A DNA stretch of 47,843 nt from contig NZ_JAMNXL010000008.1 of assembly GCF_023653175.1 (NCBI RefSeq), positions 1 to 47,843 of the forward strand, in the 5' to 3' direction. Of this stretch, positions 1 through 11,407 are shown in pieces. The DNA comes from Erythrobacter sp. GTDB lineage: Bacteria > Pseudomonadota > Alphaproteobacteria > Sphingomonadales > Sphingomonadaceae. Positions within the stretch are counted from its first letter, which is position 1, and each line of letters starts with the position of its first letter. A program made the position numbers and the translations under genes. The notes under the pieces were generated by a model. That model had not been told where the DNA came from. It made no database searches and saw only the letters and a program-made list of their open reading frames with translations.

Positions 1-1896
1 GCCGAACGGGTGGCGCGCGATCTGAAGCTGGCCGAAGACCCCGCCTTTCTCGATCCGGCCACGCCGCCCGCCCAGCGCGCCCGCGCCGCGGCCGCCCGGC
101 TCGCGCGCAATCTCGAGGTCGGCCCGCAGCGCGGCAGCGATCTGGTGACGCTCGCCTACACCGATCCCGATCCGGCCCGCGCCGCGCGCATCGCCAACGG
201 CTTTGCCGAGGGGTTCATCGCCGCGACCACCGAGAACCGCTACAACACCACCAATTATGCCCGCGGCTTCCTGCAGGACCAGCTCGCGGTGGCGCGCGAA
301 CGGCTGGAGAATTCCGAACGGGCGCTGGTCGCCTATGCGCAGCGGCAGGGCATCGTCCAGCTCGACACCGGCAGCGCCCGCGGCAGTGGCGGCCGCGAGG
401 GCGACGGGCCGAGCGCGGCCGGCGGCGACACGCTCTCGAGCCAGGCGCTGCTGGGCCTCAACAGCGCGCTCTCGCAGGCGACGGCGGAGCGGATCGCTGC
501 CGAGCAGGCCTATCGCCAGACCGGCGGGGCAGGGTTCTCGGGCGAGCAGATCGCCGATCCCGCGCTGCAAGCCCTGCGCGCCGAGCGTTCGCGGCTGGAG
601 GCGGACTACAGCGAGCGGCTGAAGACCTTCAAGCCCGACTATCCCGAGATGCTCGCGCTCCAGGCCAAGATCGCCGAAGTGAAGGCGGCCATCACGCGCG
701 AGACCGGCGCAATCGCCAGCTCGCTCGCCAGCCGCTACCGGGCCGCCGCCGGGCGCGAGCGCGAGTTGCAGGCGGAGGTGGCTGAGCTGCGTGCGCAGGT
801 GCTCGACCTGCGCAGCCGCGGGATCGGCTACAATTTCCTCCAGCGCGAGGTCGATACCAACCGCGAGCTCTATGACGCGCTGCTGCAGCGCTACAAGGAG
901 ATCGGCGTCGTCGGCGAGCTGGGCGAGAATCAGGCGACCGTGATCGACCGTGCGCTCGCGCCGATGAGCCCCTACCGCCCGCAGCCGCTGCGCAATCTCG
1001 GCATCGCGCTGGTGCTCGGGCTGATCGCGGGGCTCGGCCTTGCCTTCCTCGTCGAGTTCGTCGACGACACGGTCAAGTCGCCCGAGGAAATCTCGGACAT
1101 GCTCGGCCTGCCGGTGCTCGGCGTGGTGCCGCGTCCGGGCAAGGGCGAGAAGCTGTCAGAGCAGCTCGAGGATGCCAAGTCCCCGGTCACCGAAAGCTAT
1201 CAGTCGATCACCGCCGCGCTGCGGTTCATCGGCGATGGCGGCACCCCGCGCTCGATCCTCGTCACCAGTTCGCGCGCCGCGGAGGGCAAGTCCACTTCCT
1301 CGCTGGCGATCGCGCAGAGCCTGGCGCGGGTGGGCAAGCGGGTGCTGCTGATCGATGCGGACATGCGCAATCCCTCCTTCCTGTCGGAGACGGCAAGGCT
1401 GTGGGGGCTGAGCACGCTGCTGGCCAACACGTCCAAGCTGGAGGACATGGTCGTGCCGACCCGGTTCGAGACCTTGTGGCTGCTGCCCGCAGGGCCGATC
1501 CCCGCAGCGCCCGCGCATCTGCTGGCGACCTTGCGGATCCACGAGGTCATCGCCGAGGCGTCGGCAGGTTATGACGTGGTGGTTGTCGACGCGCCGCCTG
1601 TTCTTGGCCTTGCCGATGCGCCGACGCTCGCCTCGATCTGCGAGGCGACCGTGCTGATCGTCGAGGCGGGTTCGGCGCGCCGCGCGGCAATCCGGCGGAC
1701 GCTGCGTCGCCTGCTCGATGCCAAGGCCAGTGTGGTCGGCACGGTGCTGACCAAGTTCCAGCCCAAGACCGGCTCGGATCACGAAAGCTATGGCTACGGC
1801 TATGGTGCGGGGGCGGAAGCGGCGCATTCCGGCCTGCTGGGCAAGCTGCGGCGGCGCCCGAAGGTCGAAGGCAAGACGCTGGATATCGGCGCATGA
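1..1896 (+). CDS. Wzc-like polysaccharide chain-length determinant / tyrosine autokinase (5' truncated by window edge)
   Basis: Frame open from base 1; Wzz-type coiled coil, Walker A-like SSRAAEGKSTSSLAIAQSLA, LLIDADMRNPS, VVDAPPVLG, Tyr-rich C-terminus (ESYGYGYG). Confidence 0.9.
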   Translation, partial: AERVARDLKLAEDPAFLDPATPPAQRARAAAARLARNLEVGPQRGSDLVTLAYTDPDPARAARIANGFAEGFIAATTENRYNTTNYARGFLQDQLAVARERLENSERALVAYAQRQGIVQLDTGSARGSGGREGDGPSAAGGDTLSSQALLGLNSALSQATAERIAAEQAYRQTGGAGFSGEQIADPALQALRAERSRLEADYSERLKTFKPDYPEMLALQAKIAEVKAAITRETGAIASSLASRYRAAAGRERELQAEVAELRAQVLDLRSRGIGYNFLQREVDTNRELYDALLQRYKEIGVVGELGENQATVIDRALAPMSPYRPQPLRNLGIALVLGLIAGLGLAFLVEFVDDTVKSPEEISDMLGLPVLGVVPRPGKGEKLSEQLEDAKSPVTESYQSITAALRFIGDGGTPRSILVTSSRAAEGKSTSSLAIAQSLARVGKRVLLIDADMRNPSFLSETARLWGLSTLLANTSKLEDMVVPTRFETLWLLPAGPIPAAPAHLLATLRIHEVIAEASAGYDVVVVDAPPVLGLADAPTLASICEATVLIVEAGSARRAAIRRTLRRLLDAKASVVGTVLTKFQPKTGSDHESYGYGYGAGAEAAHSGLLGKLRRRPKVEGKTLDIGA

Positions 1897-2485
1897 TGAA
1901 GGGTGCGCGCGCGATGCTGATCGCGCTGGTGCTGGCAGGAATGTGGATCTCGCTGCGCACGGCGGTCGGTGCGCAATCCGATGCGCTGCGGCCCGAGGCC
2001 TCGGCCTGGGCGGTGCCGCGCAGCGGCAATGCGCTTGCAACGCTCGCCGCGCAGCGGATTGTCGCGCAGGACGGTACGATCGACGCGCCCGCCCGCGCGC
2101 TGATCGCCGATGCCATGGCGCGGGTGCCGGCGGCAGGTCAGCCGCTCGCGCTGGCGGGCCTTGCCGCGAGCGCCGAGGGCGATCTGCCCCGCGCCACGCA
2201 GCTGATGGAGGCCGCGCGCCGCCGCGCCCCGCGCTTCCCGCTCGCGCGCAACTGGCTGCTCAACGAATATGCCCGCACCGCCCGCTATGACGCGGCGCTG
2301 GTGGAGGCGGGCGTGCTGATGCGCCTTGCGCCCGAGACCCGGCCGCAGGTCTACACGCTGATCGCGGCGATGGCCGCGCGCGCGGACGCTGCCCCGGCGG
2401 TGCGCCGCGCGCTCGCCCGCCAGCCCGACTGGGCCGAGCCCTACGCCGCCTGGGCCCGCCCGCATAAGCGGGCCGACGAAGCGAC

Positions 2486-2489
<4 letters not shown>
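1893..2489 (+). CDS. Hypothetical secreted/anchored protein with TPR-like helical repeats
   Basis: ATGA overlap with upstream kinase; N-terminal hydrophobic signal; Ala-rich repeats. Confidence 0.7.
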
Positions 2490-4293
<1,804 letters not shown>

Positions 4294-4297
<4 letters not shown>

Positions 4298-6222
4298 GCC
4301 TTGCGCCGGGGGCGGGGGAGACGCGCGGGGACATTCAGGCGCTGCGCGGTTTCGCCGTACTTGCCGTCATCATCTATCATGCGGGCCTGCCGATCGCTGA
4401 AGGCGGCTTCCTCGGCGTGGACGTGTTCTTCGTCGTCTCGGGCTTCCTCATCGGCGGGCATGTGCTGCGCGCGCTGGAGGAGGGGCGCTTTGCCTTCGGC
4501 ACCTTCTACTTGCGGCGCATCCGGCGGTTGATCCCGGCGGCCTATGCCATGCTGCTGCTGACGGTGCTCGCCGCAGCGGCGCTGCTGACGACGGACGCCC
4601 ATGCCCGTTTCACCGCGCAGGCGCTGGGATCGCTCGTCTATGCCACCAACATCGTGCTGTGGCGGCAGATCAACTACTTCAACGACCAGTCGGACAGCGA
4701 GCCGCTGCTGCACATGTGGTCGCTGGCGGTGGAGGAGCAGTTCTATCTGCTGCTGCCGCTCGCGCTGTGGCTGCTGCCGCGCCGCTGGCGCGCGGGCGGG
4801 GTGACGGTTGCGACCGTGGTGAGCCTTGCGCTCTATCTCTGGCTCTACCCCCGCTCGCCGGGCGCGGCGTTCTATCTGTTGCCGACCCGCGCGTGGGAGC
4901 TGGGGCTGGGCGTGCTGGCGGCGATGCTGGCTGCGCGCGGCCTCGGTCAAAACGGGATGCGGTGGCTGGCTTTGCCGCTGGTGGCGGTGATGGCGCTGCC
5001 GGTGATCCTGCCGCCTTCTGGCGTGCCGCTGCACTGGCTCGCGATCCCGGTGTGTCTCACCACCGCCGCACTGCTGCTCGTCGCGCTGCCGAGCCCCCGC
5101 GCGCTCGCGCCGCTGGAGCGGATCGGCGATGCCTCCTATTCGCTCTACCTCGTCCATTGGCCGCTGTTCGCCTTTGCCCATGTGATCTGGCTGGGAGCGA
5201 CCCCGCCGCTTGGCGTGCGGCTCGGACTTGTGGCGGCAACCTTCGTGCTCGGCTGGCTCTCATGGCGCTGGATCGAGCAGCCCGGGCGCTTCGCCCCGCT
5301 TGCGGCGCGCCGGGTGGTGGCGCTCTATGCCGGGGTGACGCTGGTGCTGGCCGGAGCGGTGCTCGCCGCCGCCGCTCTGGTCAAGGCGCGCCCCGAGCCT
5401 ATCGACCTTGCCGGGGTCACAGGCCTCGACCTCGCCGGCTGCGATGCCGATGCGGCGCGGTTCGACGGAGCCTGTGCGCAAGGCTCCGCGCCCGATCTGC
5501 TGGTGTGGGGCGATTCCTTCTCGCAGCAGCTGATCCCCGCGCTGCTTGCCGATGGGGAGCGCAATCTGGCGCAGGCGAGCAAGGGGCAATGCGCGCCGCT
5601 GCCGGGCCTTGCGCCGGCCGACCGCGATGCCACGGCCGCCTTCGCGCGCGATTGTCTGGCCTATAATGCCAGCGTGCTCGACTATCTCGGCCGCACGCCA
5701 TCGATCCGGGTGGTGGTGCTGTCGGGCAATTATGCCCGCTTCGCGCAGGCCGGCACCAAGGCGCTGCGGCCCGATGGGCGGCTTGCCACTGCAAGCCTGT
5801 CCGAGATGATCGCGGCCCAGCAGCGTACCGCCGCAACGATCCGGGCGATGGGCAAAGCGGTGGCGATCGTGACCGGGCCGGTCGCGGCGCGCTTCGATGC
5901 CGGACAGTGCCGGGCGCGGGCGATCGGCGGCTTACCCAGCGCCGCGCCCGCTCCCGATTGCGCGATCCCGTCTGACGCCAGAGCCGTGCCGATGGCATGG
6001 CAGGAGGCGCTCTTCACCGGATTTGCGCGCGACGGGCAGACGCCGGTCTTGCGGCTCGACCGGATGCTTTGCCCCGATCCTGCACTATGTCCGACGGCGC
6101 TGGACGGCGTGGCGCTGTATCGCGACGCACATCATCTGAGCGCGTCCGGCAGCGCGCTGGTGGGGAAGCGCTTCAGGCTGGGCGAGGCGGCGCGTGCGGC
6201 GGCCGCTCAGCGCAGCCGGTGA
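4294..6222 (+). CDS. Acyltransferase family 3 with C-terminal SGNH-like domain (OafA-like)
   Basis: Start ATG overlaps the ABC gene stop; DIQALRGFAVLAVIIYHAG, GFLGVDVFFVVSGFLI; LLVWGDSFSQQLIP in C-terminal half. Confidence 0.9.
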
Positions 6223-7157
6223 CGCAGGCGCCACACTCGCGCCCCGAGACGCAGCAAGGTGCGCGGGACGAAGCTGACTGTCCACCACAGCCACCATCTG
6301 CGGCTCCGGGAGGTCGCTCCGCCCAGCATGTCGCGTGCTGCCGCTCCGTGGCCGTGATAGACCATCTGGCGCGCAAAGCGCACGCGCAGCATGTCGCCAT
6401 AGGCCCGCAGCATCGCATGGCGCGCATGGTGCGCAGGATCGCCGAGCAGCGCGGCGATCGCCGCGAGGTTGGGCGAGGGCGGTGGCGGGGCGCGGCGCAG
6501 CTCGGCCTGGCGGGCCTCCATGATCCCGCCATTGCCCCGGACATAAATCGCGGTCAGCGCCTCGCTCACCGCGAAGTGCCCCGAGAGCGCGAGGTGGATC
6601 CACAGGTCGGTGTCTTCTCCGGCCGGATAATCCCCGAACCCGCCCGCCGCGATCACCGCGCTGCGCTGCGCCGCGACCGCCGAGGTCCAGACCCGGTCGC
6701 AGTTTGTCCCGGCGAAGAAATCGATCTCCCGGCTCGGCGCGCCGGCGGCGGCAGGGTCTGCCGGCGGAGGCGAGACCGGCAGCGTCGCCCAGCGGAAACC
6801 GGATCCGACCAACGCGCAATCCGGGTGCCGCGCGATCAGAGCATCCAGCACTTCGAGATGATTGGGCGCCCACAGGTCATCGGCATCAATGAAGGCGATC
6901 CACTCCCCGCTCGCCTCGGCGATCCCGCGGTTGCGCGCCGGGCCGGGGCCGCGCCGCGCCTCGTGCAGCAGCCGCACGCGGGGATCGGCGATGGCCTGCA
7001 CCGCTTCCACACTGCCGTCAGTGCTGCCATTGTCGATCACGATCACTTCGCGCGGAGGATGCGTCTGCGACAGCACGCTGTCCAGCGTGGCGGTGACTTC
7101 GCCAACCTTGTTGTAGAGCGGGACGACGACCGAGAAGCCTGTGTTTTCGCCCGGCAT
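6207..7157 (-). CDS. Glycosyltransferase family 2
   Basis: FSVVVPLYNKVGEVTATLDSVLSQTHPPREVIVIDNGSTDGS and DADDLW motif. Confidence 0.9.
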   Translation of the reverse strand: MPGENTGFSVVVPLYNKVGEVTATLDSVLSQTHPPREVIVIDNGSTDGSVEAVQAIADPRVRLLHEARRGPGPARNRGIAEASGEWIAFIDADDLWAPNHLEVLDALIARHPDCALVGSGFRWATLPVSPPPADPAAAGAPSREIDFFAGTNCDRVWTSAVAAQRSAVIAAGGFGDYPAGEDTDLWIHLALSGHFAVSEALTAIYVRGNGGIMEARQAELRRAPPPPSPNLAAIAALLGDPAHHARHAMLRAYGDMLRVRFARQMVYHGHGAAARDMLGGATSRSRRWWLWWTVSFVPRTLLRLGARVWRLRHRLR

Positions 7158-7228
7158 TATCGTGGTTCGCCCGCGTTAGACATCGCGGAGGAATAACGCT
7201 AAGTGCCCGATCTGGCAAAGGTTTTGTG

Positions 7229-8308
7229 ATGGTGGATGGCAGAGTGCTGTTACTTACCGGTTATGACGGAACCCGCGCCGGTGCCGGGCGCGAGGGGCTC
7301 TCGCGGCTGATCGAGACCGTGCTGGCCGATCTGGCGGGCTCGCTTGAAGTCATGCGGCTTGCGGGGCGCACTGCGCCGCTCGACGGCTTGCGCGGGCGGC
7401 TCGGCGGGCTGGACGGGGCGGCAGCGGCTGAGCTGCGCGCGCGCGTCGCCGATCCCGCGACCGCGGTTCTGGTGTGCGACGGATCGCAGCTCGGCGGAGC
7501 AGCGGCGCTCGCCCGCGCGGCGCAGCCCGATCTGCCGATCATCACCTTCTGCCACAATTGCGAGACGCAGTTCTTCGCCGATGCGCTGCGGGCGGCGCCG
7601 GGGCTCAAGGCCGCGGGCGTGCTTGCCGGGCACTGGCAGGCCGAGCGGCTGGCGATGCGGCACAGCACGCAGGTCGTCACGCTCAGCCAGCGCGACAGCG
7701 CCGAACTCGTCCGTCGCTTCGGTCGCGGGGGCGAGAGGATCGTGCCGCTCGCGCTCGAGGATGCTCGCGACCCTGCGGCGGTGCCGTCGGTACCGGGCGA
7801 GCCCTATGCCCTGTTCGTCGGCGGCGGGTTCTTCGGCAATCTCGAAGGCCTGCGCTGGTATGCCCGCGCCGTCGCCCCTTCGCTCGCGATACGAACACTG
7901 GTGGTGGGGCGCGGGCTGGAGGGGCTTGGGCCCTTGCCTGCCAATATCGAGCTGGTCGGGCCGGTCGACGACCTCTCGCCGTGGTATGCGGGCGCCGCGC
8001 TGGTGGTCGCGCCGATTCTGTCCGGATCGGGGATGAAGACCAAGGTCGCCGAGGCGCTGATGCACGGCAAGCGCGTGGTCGGCACTGCCGAGGGCTTTGC
8101 GGGCTATGACGCGGCGGTGGTGGCGGCGAACCACCTGTGCGACGATCCGCAGGACTTCGCCGCCGCGATCAACGCCGCGCTGGCGCAGCCGCCGCCCGCT
8201 TTCGATCCGGCGATGAGGGCACTTTACGAAGCCCGCCATTCGCGCACAGCCTTCCGCGACGGGCTGGCGGCGGTGCTGGCCGACTACGACCCGGTCACCT
8301 CGCGGTAG
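7229..8308 (+). CDS. Glycosyltransferase (GT4-like)
   Basis: Rossmann-type C-terminal domain, GSGMKTKVAEALMHGKRVVGT motif. Confidence 0.8.
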   Translation: MVDGRVLLLTGYDGTRAGAGREGLSRLIETVLADLAGSLEVMRLAGRTAPLDGLRGRLGGLDGAAAAELRARVADPATAVLVCDGSQLGGAAALARAAQPDLPIITFCHNCETQFFADALRAAPGLKAAGVLAGHWQAERLAMRHSTQVVTLSQRDSAELVRRFGRGGERIVPLALEDARDPAAVPSVPGEPYALFVGGGFFGNLEGLRWYARAVAPSLAIRTLVVGRGLEGLGPLPANIELVGPVDDLSPWYAGAALVVAPILSGSGMKTKVAEALMHGKRVVGTAEGFAGYDAAVVAANHLCDDPQDFAAAINAALAQPPPAFDPAMRALYEARHSRTAFRDGLAAVLADYDPVTSR

Positions 8309-9408
8309 ATCGCAGCAAGCTCGTCTGCCAGCACGGTGAAGTCGTGGCGGGCGAGCCGCGCGCGCCCGGCCTCGGCCAGTGCGGCGCGCTCGGCGGGGTC
8401 GTCCCACAGCATCGCGATGGCGGCGGCGGTGCCTGCGGGATCGCCGAGCGCGAAAAACCTTGCCGCGCCGCCTGCCAGCTCGCGGAACACCGGCGCGTCG
8501 CTCGCCGCAACCGGCAGCCCGGCGGCCATCGCCTCGACCAGCGGAATGCCGAACCCCTCGTATGCCGAAGGGAACAGCAGGAGGTCGGCAAGGTGGTACA
8601 TCGCCCGCAAATCATCGCCGCCCACGCCGCTCAGCAGCCGCACCGACGCGCCGAGGCCGTGGCGGGCGATCGCGGCCTGCAATGCGGCTTCGCTCCCGCC
8701 GGGATTGCCCACCACCACCAGCGGCACGTCGCGCTGCTGCGCGCGCAGCACCGCGATGGCGTCGATGGCCTGCGCGAAGTTCTTGCGCGGCTCGAGATGC
8801 CCGACGCTCAGCACGAAACGCTCCGGCAAGGTCCAGCGCGCGCGCACTGCGGCGCAGGCGTCCTCGCCCGGGTGCGCGAGGTCTTCGGGCCGGACGCCGT
8901 TGTAGAGCCGGCGCACCCGCGCACCGGGGTGGAAGGCGCGCAATTCCTCCGCGACGGTGTCGGACACCGCCAGCGTCAGCCGCGCACGCTTGAGCGCATG
9001 GTGCAGCACGGGCCGCGCGACCAGCCGCTCGGCCCACGTTGCATCGGGCCGCACCGGGCGCAGGTCGTGGATCGTCAGCAGGGTCGGGCAATCGGGCGCG
9101 ATCACGGCGGGGAGGTGAAAGCTCTCGAACAGGTCGAGCCGGTCAGCCTGCAAGGCGCGTCGCCAATAGCCGAGCCCTGCCGCGACGCGCGCGATGCGGC
9201 CCTCGGCGGGGAGCGGGGTGACGCGCGCCTCGACATTGGAGCAGGGGGCGAACCATGCCGCCACCCGCACGTCGCGCGGTTCGTAGATGATGAAGTGCCA
9301 ATCGGGCCGCAGGCGGATCAGCGCGCCCATAAGATAGCGCAGCCGCTGGTTCGCGCCCGAGGGCCGCTCGGTGAAGCAGGTCGCGTTGAGGCCGATGCGC
9401 AGGCTCAA
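8284..9408 (-). CDS. Glycosyltransferase family 4
   Basis: RFVLSVGHLEPRKNF, LLFPSAYEGFGIPLVEAMAAGLPVAAS; proposed TTG start overlapping the upstream gene's TGA. Confidence 0.9.
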   Translation of the reverse strand: MSLRIGLNATCFTERPSGANQRLRYLMGALIRLRPDWHFIIYEPRDVRVAAWFAPCSNVEARVTPLPAEGRIARVAAGLGYWRRALQADRLDLFESFHLPAVIAPDCPTLLTIHDLRPVRPDATWAERLVARPVLHHALKRARLTLAVSDTVAEELRAFHPGARVRRLYNGVRPEDLAHPGEDACAAVRARWTLPERFVLSVGHLEPRKNFAQAIDAIAVLRAQQRDVPLVVVGNPGGSEAALQAAIARHGLGASVRLLSGVGGDDLRAMYHLADLLLFPSAYEGFGIPLVEAMAAGLPVAASDAPVFRELAGGAARFFALGDPAGTAAAIAMLWDDPAERAALAEAGRARLARHDFTVLADELAAIYREVTGS

Positions 9409-10490
9409 TGTTCGGCCAGCCCCAGCAGTTCGAAATGGCGGCGGATCACGCGGGTTTGTTCGAAGGGCTGCACCGCCTCGGCGAGCATTTCGGGGGCGAT
9501 CGGGCGGGCAAGGGCCTCGCGCAAGGCGGCCGCGATCGACTCCGGATCGCCGACCTTGGCAAGGTAGCCGTAGCGCCCGCCTTGCAGCAGTTCGCGCGGG
9601 CCGGTCGGGCAATCGGTCGCGACCGGGGTGCAGCCGCACATCATCGCTTCGACCAGCACGTTGGGCATGCCCTCGACATGGCTCGACAGCGCCGAGACCC
9701 GCGCGCGGGCGAAATAGCGCAGCGGATTGTCGACCCTGCCCGGCAGGCGCACGCGCTCGGCGAGGCCGAGCCCGGCCACCAGCGCTTCGAGCGCGCCGCG
9801 CTCGGGCCCCTCGCCAAGGATCAGCAGCCGCGCGTCCGGCACCAGCGGAATGGCGCGGATCAGGTCAGCAAAGCCCTTCCACGGCGCCAGCGAGCCGGCG
9901 GCGACAATCGGCGGGGGCAGACCATCTGCGAACCACGGGTCCTCCACCGGCTCGCCCATGCGTGCGCGGGCGGCGGGGGAATCGACGATGTTGTAAACGC
10001 AGACATGGCCCATGCGCGGGAACAGCGTCCGGTATTGCGCGACCATATCCTGCGACACGCAGGTCAGCGCCTGCGCGCGCGGGGCGAGGGCACGCATCGC
10101 CTGTTTCAGCACCCAGCGCTTGTTGAAGGGCTTGGAGGAATAGGTGTCGAACGGGGTCACGCGCGAGGAACCGCTGATCCGCGCCTTGGAGCCTGCCAGC
10201 AGCGCGGCGGCAAGCACGATGCAGTTGAGGTGATCCTCGGCCGAAAACACCACCTCGGGCTGCGCGCGGCGCAGGTGGCGCACCAGCGGGGCGATCATGC
10301 CGCGCACCTGCCGCGCGCCGAGCACCAGCGTGGTGACGCCGGGGGCGGCGGGCACGGTCAGATCGGCATCGCAATTGCCGACCATGAAGGTGACATCATG
10401 TCCCCGCTCGGCAAGCGCCGCGGCAAAGCGCGCCTGCGCCAGCGGCACCCCTGAAATCGCATAGCGCGGGGTGACGACGAGGATTTTCAC
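9405..10490 (-). CDS. Glycosyltransferase family 4
   Basis: VKILVVTPRYAISGVPLAQARFAAAL; ALSSHVEGMPNVLVEAMMCGCTPVATD; proposed GTG start in GTGA overlap. Confidence 0.9.
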   Translation of the reverse strand: MKILVVTPRYAISGVPLAQARFAAALAERGHDVTFMVGNCDADLTVPAAPGVTTLVLGARQVRGMIAPLVRHLRRAQPEVVFSAEDHLNCIVLAAALLAGSKARISGSSRVTPFDTYSSKPFNKRWVLKQAMRALAPRAQALTCVSQDMVAQYRTLFPRMGHVCVYNIVDSPAARARMGEPVEDPWFADGLPPPIVAAGSLAPWKGFADLIRAIPLVPDARLLILGEGPERGALEALVAGLGLAERVRLPGRVDNPLRYFARARVSALSSHVEGMPNVLVEAMMCGCTPVATDCPTGPRELLQGGRYGYLAKVGDPESIAAALREALARPIAPEMLAEAVQPFEQTRVIRRHFELLGLAEH

Positions 10491-11281
10491 GCTGCTCCTC
10501 TCGCAAGGACGCCCGCATACTCCCCGCGGGCGATGCGGCTTTCGGCGAGGAAGATGAAGTTGTTGCAATAGGGCCGGCCGCGCGCGGCGAAGTCCTGATG
10601 CTGGCTTGCATCGAAGGCCTCGAGCGGCAGCAGCGCGCCGCTGCACAGGAACCAGCCGCGATAGCCCATGGCCTGCACCTCGGCGAAAGCCTCGCTGATC
10701 GGGCGGGCGATGTGGCGCTGCTCGATCTCCACGATCAGCGCCGGGCTGCTGGCGGCGATGGTGGCCGCCGCGCCGCGCAGCACCGCGGCCTCGTGCCCTT
10801 CGACGTCGATCTTGATCAGCGCGGCATCGGTGATCCCCATGCTGTCGAGCGGCGCGAGCGGCACCGAGACCCGCCGGCCCTGCGCAACCGCGCCCCCGGC
10901 CAGCGCGGCTGAGCTGTCATGCTCCACCCCGCCTTCGCCGGGGATCACCAGTTCGGCGGTGCCCTCGCGATCGGACAGGGCGAGCGCGTGGACCGTAACC
11001 CCGCTGCGCCCTTTTGCCCAGGCGGCGAGCACTGCGGCGATGGCGGGGTTGGGTTCGAACAGGTCGACCCGCGCACCCAGCCTTGCGAGCGTCAGCGCAT
11101 AGGTGCCGTAATTGGCCCCGATATCGAGCGCGCGCTCGCCCGGGCGGATCAGCTGGGGGAGCAGGGAGAGCTCGGCCTCCAGTCCGCCCGCCATCTTCAG
11201 GAAAAGGTGCTTGGCCGGCACCTGCCAGCGCGCCGGCAGCATGTCGCGCACCAGTCCCTTGATTTGCGCTAATCCCCTCAT
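10487..11281 (-). CDS. FkbM family methyltransferase
   Basis: ALDIGANYGTYALTLARLGARVDLFEPNP; IKIDVEGHEAAVLRGA. Confidence 0.88.
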   Translation of the reverse strand: MRGLAQIKGLVRDMLPARWQVPAKHLFLKMAGGLEAELSLLPQLIRPGERALDIGANYGTYALTLARLGARVDLFEPNPAIAAVLAAWAKGRSGVTVHALALSDREGTAELVIPGEGGVEHDSSAALAGGAVAQGRRVSVPLAPLDSMGITDAALIKIDVEGHEAAVLRGAAATIAASSPALIVEIEQRHIARPISEAFAEVQAMGYRGWFLCSGALLPLEAFDASQHQDFAARGRPYCNNFIFLAESRIARGEYAGVLARGAA

Positions 11282-11407
11282 TCTGTAGGCGGATAGGTCT
11301 GGGGGAGGGGCTTGTCCACTGGCGACTTCCCCTCGCGCGCCTGCTGTTGTAGCCGTGTCGCTCTGCCCTGCCGGTTCGGGGGCGCGAGGCGCGAAAGGCG
11401 GAAAGGC

